From ATZT02 sp046048135 (GTDB lineage: Bacteria > Actinomycetota > Actinomycetes > S36-B12 > UBA5976), in NCBI GenBank assembly GCA_046048135.1, contig JBJOGR010000032.1:1-23609 (forward strand): DNA of 23,609 nt, in the 5' to 3' direction. Of this stretch, positions 21,580 to 23,609 are shown piece by piece (position 1 is the first letter of the stretch; each line of letters opens with the position of its first letter). The notes under the pieces are model-generated. The model saw only the letters and a list, made by a program, of their open reading frames with translations. It searched no databases and was not told the origin of the DNA. Position numbers and translations under genes: made by a program.

Positions 21580-23406
21580 ATGAATATTTATTACGCAGTT
21601 AAAGAAGCATGGAATTTTGTCAATAATAAATTGAAACGGCTATTTATCGTTTTGCTTCTTGTAAGAATTTTAACTAATTTTTTTGATTTACTGGGCACTG
21701 CACTTATGGCAATTTTGGTTGGATATGTAGTTAGTATTTTAAATGGTAATCCAAACTTTTCATCTGTTGAATTATTAATTAATATATTAAGAATTCAGGA
21801 TGCAAATATACGAATACAAGTTTTGATTTTAGGTATATTCACCCTTTTTATTTTTATATTAAGACCTTTGATAGTCATGCCAATCAGCAAAATCCTGAGT
21901 TTTAAAATTCATGAAGAAGGTGCTTATTTTACAAATTCTATGTTTAAAAGATTTGGTTCATTATCTTTGAGTGAGATTAGAAGTTGGTCTTCTCCGGAAA
22001 TTAATTATGTTCATACAAGTGGTGTACAAACTATAATTAATTTACTTTGGACTTCAGTTGCATTGATTTCAGACGTAATTCTTGTTTTTATGTTTTTTAT
22101 TGCACTTTTTGTATCAAATCCTTTAATAACTATTGGTTTATTGATTTATGTAATTTTACTTTTTGGACTCTTAGGCTGGATCAATGGAACTCGTATGCGA
22201 GATTCTGGAGAGATTATGGGTAAAACTTCGAGCGATGCTATCAAAACAATCAATGAAACTATCTCTATGTATAGAGAGTTATTTGTGTCAAGTCGTCTTA
22301 ATTCACAAATTATGACTTTTCAAAACAATAGAATTTCACAAGGTAAGGCAAATGCTCTAGTCAATTGGTTGGGACAAGTACCTAGATTTGTAATCGATAC
22401 AGCTTTAGTTCTCGGGGTTGTAGTGGTTGCAGTCGGTCAAGCAGGAGCGGATTCGATTTCTACTGCAGCTTCAAGCACAACATTGTTTTTAACTTCAGCT
22501 TTAAGAATTCTACCAACTATTGCACCTATTCAAGGATCCATAAATGCAATAAAAAATATGCAGGGACTTACGAGCAGAGTTCATACTTTTTCTAAGTTTG
22601 TGGAGGAAAAATATCAAAAAAGATTAAATTACCTAAATTCACGTAAATCTTCGACAAGAGTGGATGATAAATTTATAATTACTTTAGAAGATCTAAGTTT
22701 TAGATATCCAAATCAAGAAAAATATGCGTTACAAAATATTTCATTTGAAATTGAATCTGGCACCACACTTGCAATTATAGGTTCATCGGGATCAGGCAAA
22801 ACCACACTTGCAGACTGCATTTTAGGGTTGTTAGAACCTACAAGAGGAAGTGTGGAAATTAATTTTAATTCACCTGAAAAATTTATTGAGAATTTTCCTG
22901 GTGCAATTTCTTATGTTTCTCAAGATGTTTCACTTTTTGATGGAACTATTTTAGAAAATGTTGCATTTGCACTCCCAGAAGAATTAATCGATATTGATAA
23001 GGTGAACTCTGTTTTAAAAAAAGCACACATATTTGATTTTGTGCAAAGTCTTCCTCAGGGATTGCACACCGTAGTTGGGGAACGTGGCACACGTTTATCC
23101 GGAGGCCAAAGACAAAGAATAGGAATTGCTCGTGCTTTATATAGTGATCCTTTAATTTTAGTATTGGATGAAGCTACAAGTTCACTCGATGCAGAAACAG
23201 AATTTTCAATTACAAGCATGCTTAGAGAATTGCATGGAGAAGTAACTATAATTTCAATTGCACATAGATTAAGTACGGTAATGCATAGCGACTTAGTTTT
23301 GTTCTTAAGAGACGGAACTTTGGTAGGTTCAGGTAAATTTGAAGATTTGATTAAACAACACCCAGATCTTGCCCGACAAGCCGAATTATTAGGTCTAAAT
23401 TCGTAA
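21580..23406 (+). CDS. ABC exporter, fused permease-ATPase half-transporter (PglK/MsbA-like)
   Basis: This is a type IV ABC exporter with a membrane domain and ATPase in one chain, presumably a homodimer. Membrane segments are at about 20-52, 80-105, 155-200 and 268-310. The ATPase domain begins near 366: Walker A GSSGSGKTT (401-409), Q-loop Q448 (SYVSQDVSLFDG), signature LSGGQ (506-510), Walker B LILVLDEA with E531, and H-loop H562. The N-terminal region (ARILTNFFDLLG-like) resembles the PglK/WlaB flippases of lipid-linked oligosaccharides more than drug exporters, but substrate is unassigned. It starts eight bases after nusA without a Shine-Dalgarno sequence; TAAATT five bases before the ATG could be a leaderless -10. 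An exporter following nusA directly is unusual. Confidence 0.88.
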   Translation: MNIYYAVKEAWNFVNNKLKRLFIVLLLVRILTNFFDLLGTALMAILVGYVVSILNGNPNFSSVELLINILRIQDANIRIQVLILGIFTLFIFILRPLIVMPISKILSFKIHEEGAYFTNSMFKRFGSLSLSEIRSWSSPEINYVHTSGVQTIINLLWTSVALISDVILVFMFFIALFVSNPLITIGLLIYVILLFGLLGWINGTRMRDSGEIMGKTSSDAIKTINETISMYRELFVSSRLNSQIMTFQNNRISQGKANALVNWLGQVPRFVIDTALVLGVVVVAVGQAGADSISTAASSTTLFLTSALRILPTIAPIQGSINAIKNMQGLTSRVHTFSKFVEEKYQKRLNYLNSRKSSTRVDDKFIITLEDLSFRYPNQEKYALQNISFEIESGTTLAIIGSSGSGKTTLADCILGLLEPTRGSVEINFNSPEKFIENFPGAISYVSQDVSLFDGTILENVAFALPEELIDIDKVNSVLKKAHIFDFVQSLPQGLHTVVGERGTRLSGGQRQRIGIARALYSDPLILVLDEATSSLDAETEFSITSMLRELHGEVTIISIAHRLSTVMHSDLVLFLRDGTLVGSGKFEDLIKQHPDLARQAELLGLNS

Positions 23407-23446
23407 CAATTCTGGTTAAATCCTCATCAAATTCAACTTTTAGGCA

Positions 23447-23458
23447 CTTGAGTTCAAG
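23447..23458. repeat. 12-bp dyad upstream of the right-edge small ORF
   Basis: CTTGA and TCAAG flank a central GT. The dyad lies just before the ATG at 23461 and could be an operator or a tiny hairpin (CTTG/CAAG around AGTT). Confidence 0.3.
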
Positions 23459-23460
23459 AA

Positions 23461-23535
23461 ATGAATCGATGTGAAGTACTCTTATCAGTATCACTACTAC
23501 TCCCTAACGGAGAAAACACAATGAGCACTAAATGA
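23461..23535 (+). CDS. Possible leader peptide, 24 codons
   Basis: An ATG at 23461 opens a frame of 24 codons ending with TGA at 23533-23535. The peptide is rich in Leu, Ser and Val in its middle (CEVLLSVSLLLP) and ends NTMSTK. An internal ATG at 23521 has a better ribosome-binding site (CGGAG at 23508-23512, eight bases upstream) and would give only MSTK. A third mini-frame from ATG 23532 gives MSTSR. The two MST starts come from a 9-base direct repeat (ATGAGCACT at 23521 and 23532). Because the small ORF ends inside a terminator-like hairpin, a leader peptide is possible. A Leu/Val-responsive attenuator is speculative; the peptide may not be translated if transcription starts near 23489. 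Confidence 0.3.
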   Translation: MNRCEVLLSVSLLLPNGENTMSTK

Positions 23536-23562
23536 GCACTTCAAGATGAAGGCTTTATTTTT
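23535..23562 (+). terminator. Terminator-like hairpin with T-tract (terminator or attenuator)
   Basis: AGC (23535-23537) and CTTC (23539-23542) pair with GAAG (23548-23551) and GCT (23552-23554), with one bulged A and loop AAGAT, followed by TTATTTTT (23555-23562). It may end the nusA-ABC exporter transcript or act within the leader of the next gene. Confidence 0.5.
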
Positions 23563-23567
23563 AGTGA

Positions 23568-23609
23568 TTTAAGGATTGGATAAACCTGTCCTTAAATAAG
23601 ACAGGAGAA
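23568..23609 (+). promoter_or_regulatory. Mutually exclusive hairpins before a strong ribosome-binding site at the window edge
   Basis: TTTAAGGA (23568-23575) pairs perfectly with TCCTTAAA (23589-23596). CCTGTC (23585-23590) pairs with GACAGG (23600-23605). The two share 23589-23590 and cannot both form fully. The second covers the first bases of the Shine-Dalgarno-like AGGAGAA (23603-23609). This looks like a switch controlling the start of a gene just beyond the window. Confidence 0.4.

Noticed and set aside
23411..23430. tRNA T-arm-like GGTTAAATCC
   Set aside because: It lacks the GGTTCRA consensus and no acceptor or anticodon stem can be built around it.
1..23609. CRISPR arrays, insertion sequences, integrated elements or tRNA/rRNA genes
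   Set aside because: No repeat-spacer pattern, transposase, phage gene or RNA gene was seen; XerC is the housekeeping recombinase in its usual place.

Overview
The window is a compact, AT-rich stretch of chromosome (GC roughly one third by eye) from a bacterium whose gene order is plainly actinobacterial. The run dprA, xerC, an M23 peptidase, rpsB, tsf, pyrH, frr, cdsA, rlmN, dxr, a Rip1/RseP-type protease, ispG, a DUF4081/GNAT protein, proS, DUF4439 genes, rimP and nusA is the arrangement seen in Mycobacterium and Streptomyces, but those genomes are GC-rich. Low GC, gene starts sitting on stops and convergent genes with overlapping ends suggest a streamlined, free-living planktonic actinobacterium (marine Actinomarinales-like or an unusually AT-rich relative of freshwater acI). 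The lineage is inferred, not shown.

Layout. Bases 1-2409 hold a small catabolic block: the 3' end of a CoA-acylating methylmalonate-semialdehyde dehydrogenase, an agmatinase-family ureohydrolase and a Tat-exported lipoprotein of the spermidine/putrescine-binding family. Bases 2410-4739 hold dprA and xerC, met tail to tail by a secreted M23 peptidase. Bases 4740-5064 form the largest intergenic region, the rpsB leader. It has a hairpin followed by a junction-like set of nested stems, then a 17-bp dyad just before the Shine-Dalgarno sequence. Bases 5065-9960 are a tight co-directional run of rpsB, tsf, pyrH, frr, cdsA and rlmN. Next come a SAM methyltransferase and a reverse-strand 4-aminobutyrate aminotransferase (gabT), which interrupts the conserved order.

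Bases about 12015-18281 carry dxr, the intramembrane protease, ispG, the GNAT protein and proS. A TauE/SafE permease follows, then two overlapping reverse-strand ferritin-like genes. rimP and nusA resume the translation and transcription theme. The expected ylxR-infB partners do not follow nusA; an ABC exporter does. The last 200 bases look like the leader of a gene beyond the window, with a small ORF, a terminator-like hairpin and two mutually exclusive hairpins next to a strong Shine-Dalgarno sequence.

How the genes work together. The core is translation (uS2, EF-Ts, ribosome recycling, RlmN, ProRS, RimP, NusA) combined with UMP kinase, phospholipid synthesis (CdsA) and two MEP isoprenoid steps (Dxr, IspG). 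The accessory genes (ureohydrolase, polyamine-binding protein, GabT, MmsA) would fit import and breakdown of polyamine or guanidino compounds through GABA and semialdehydes. The strongest candidates for something undescribed are the rpsB leader RNA and the leader at the right edge.
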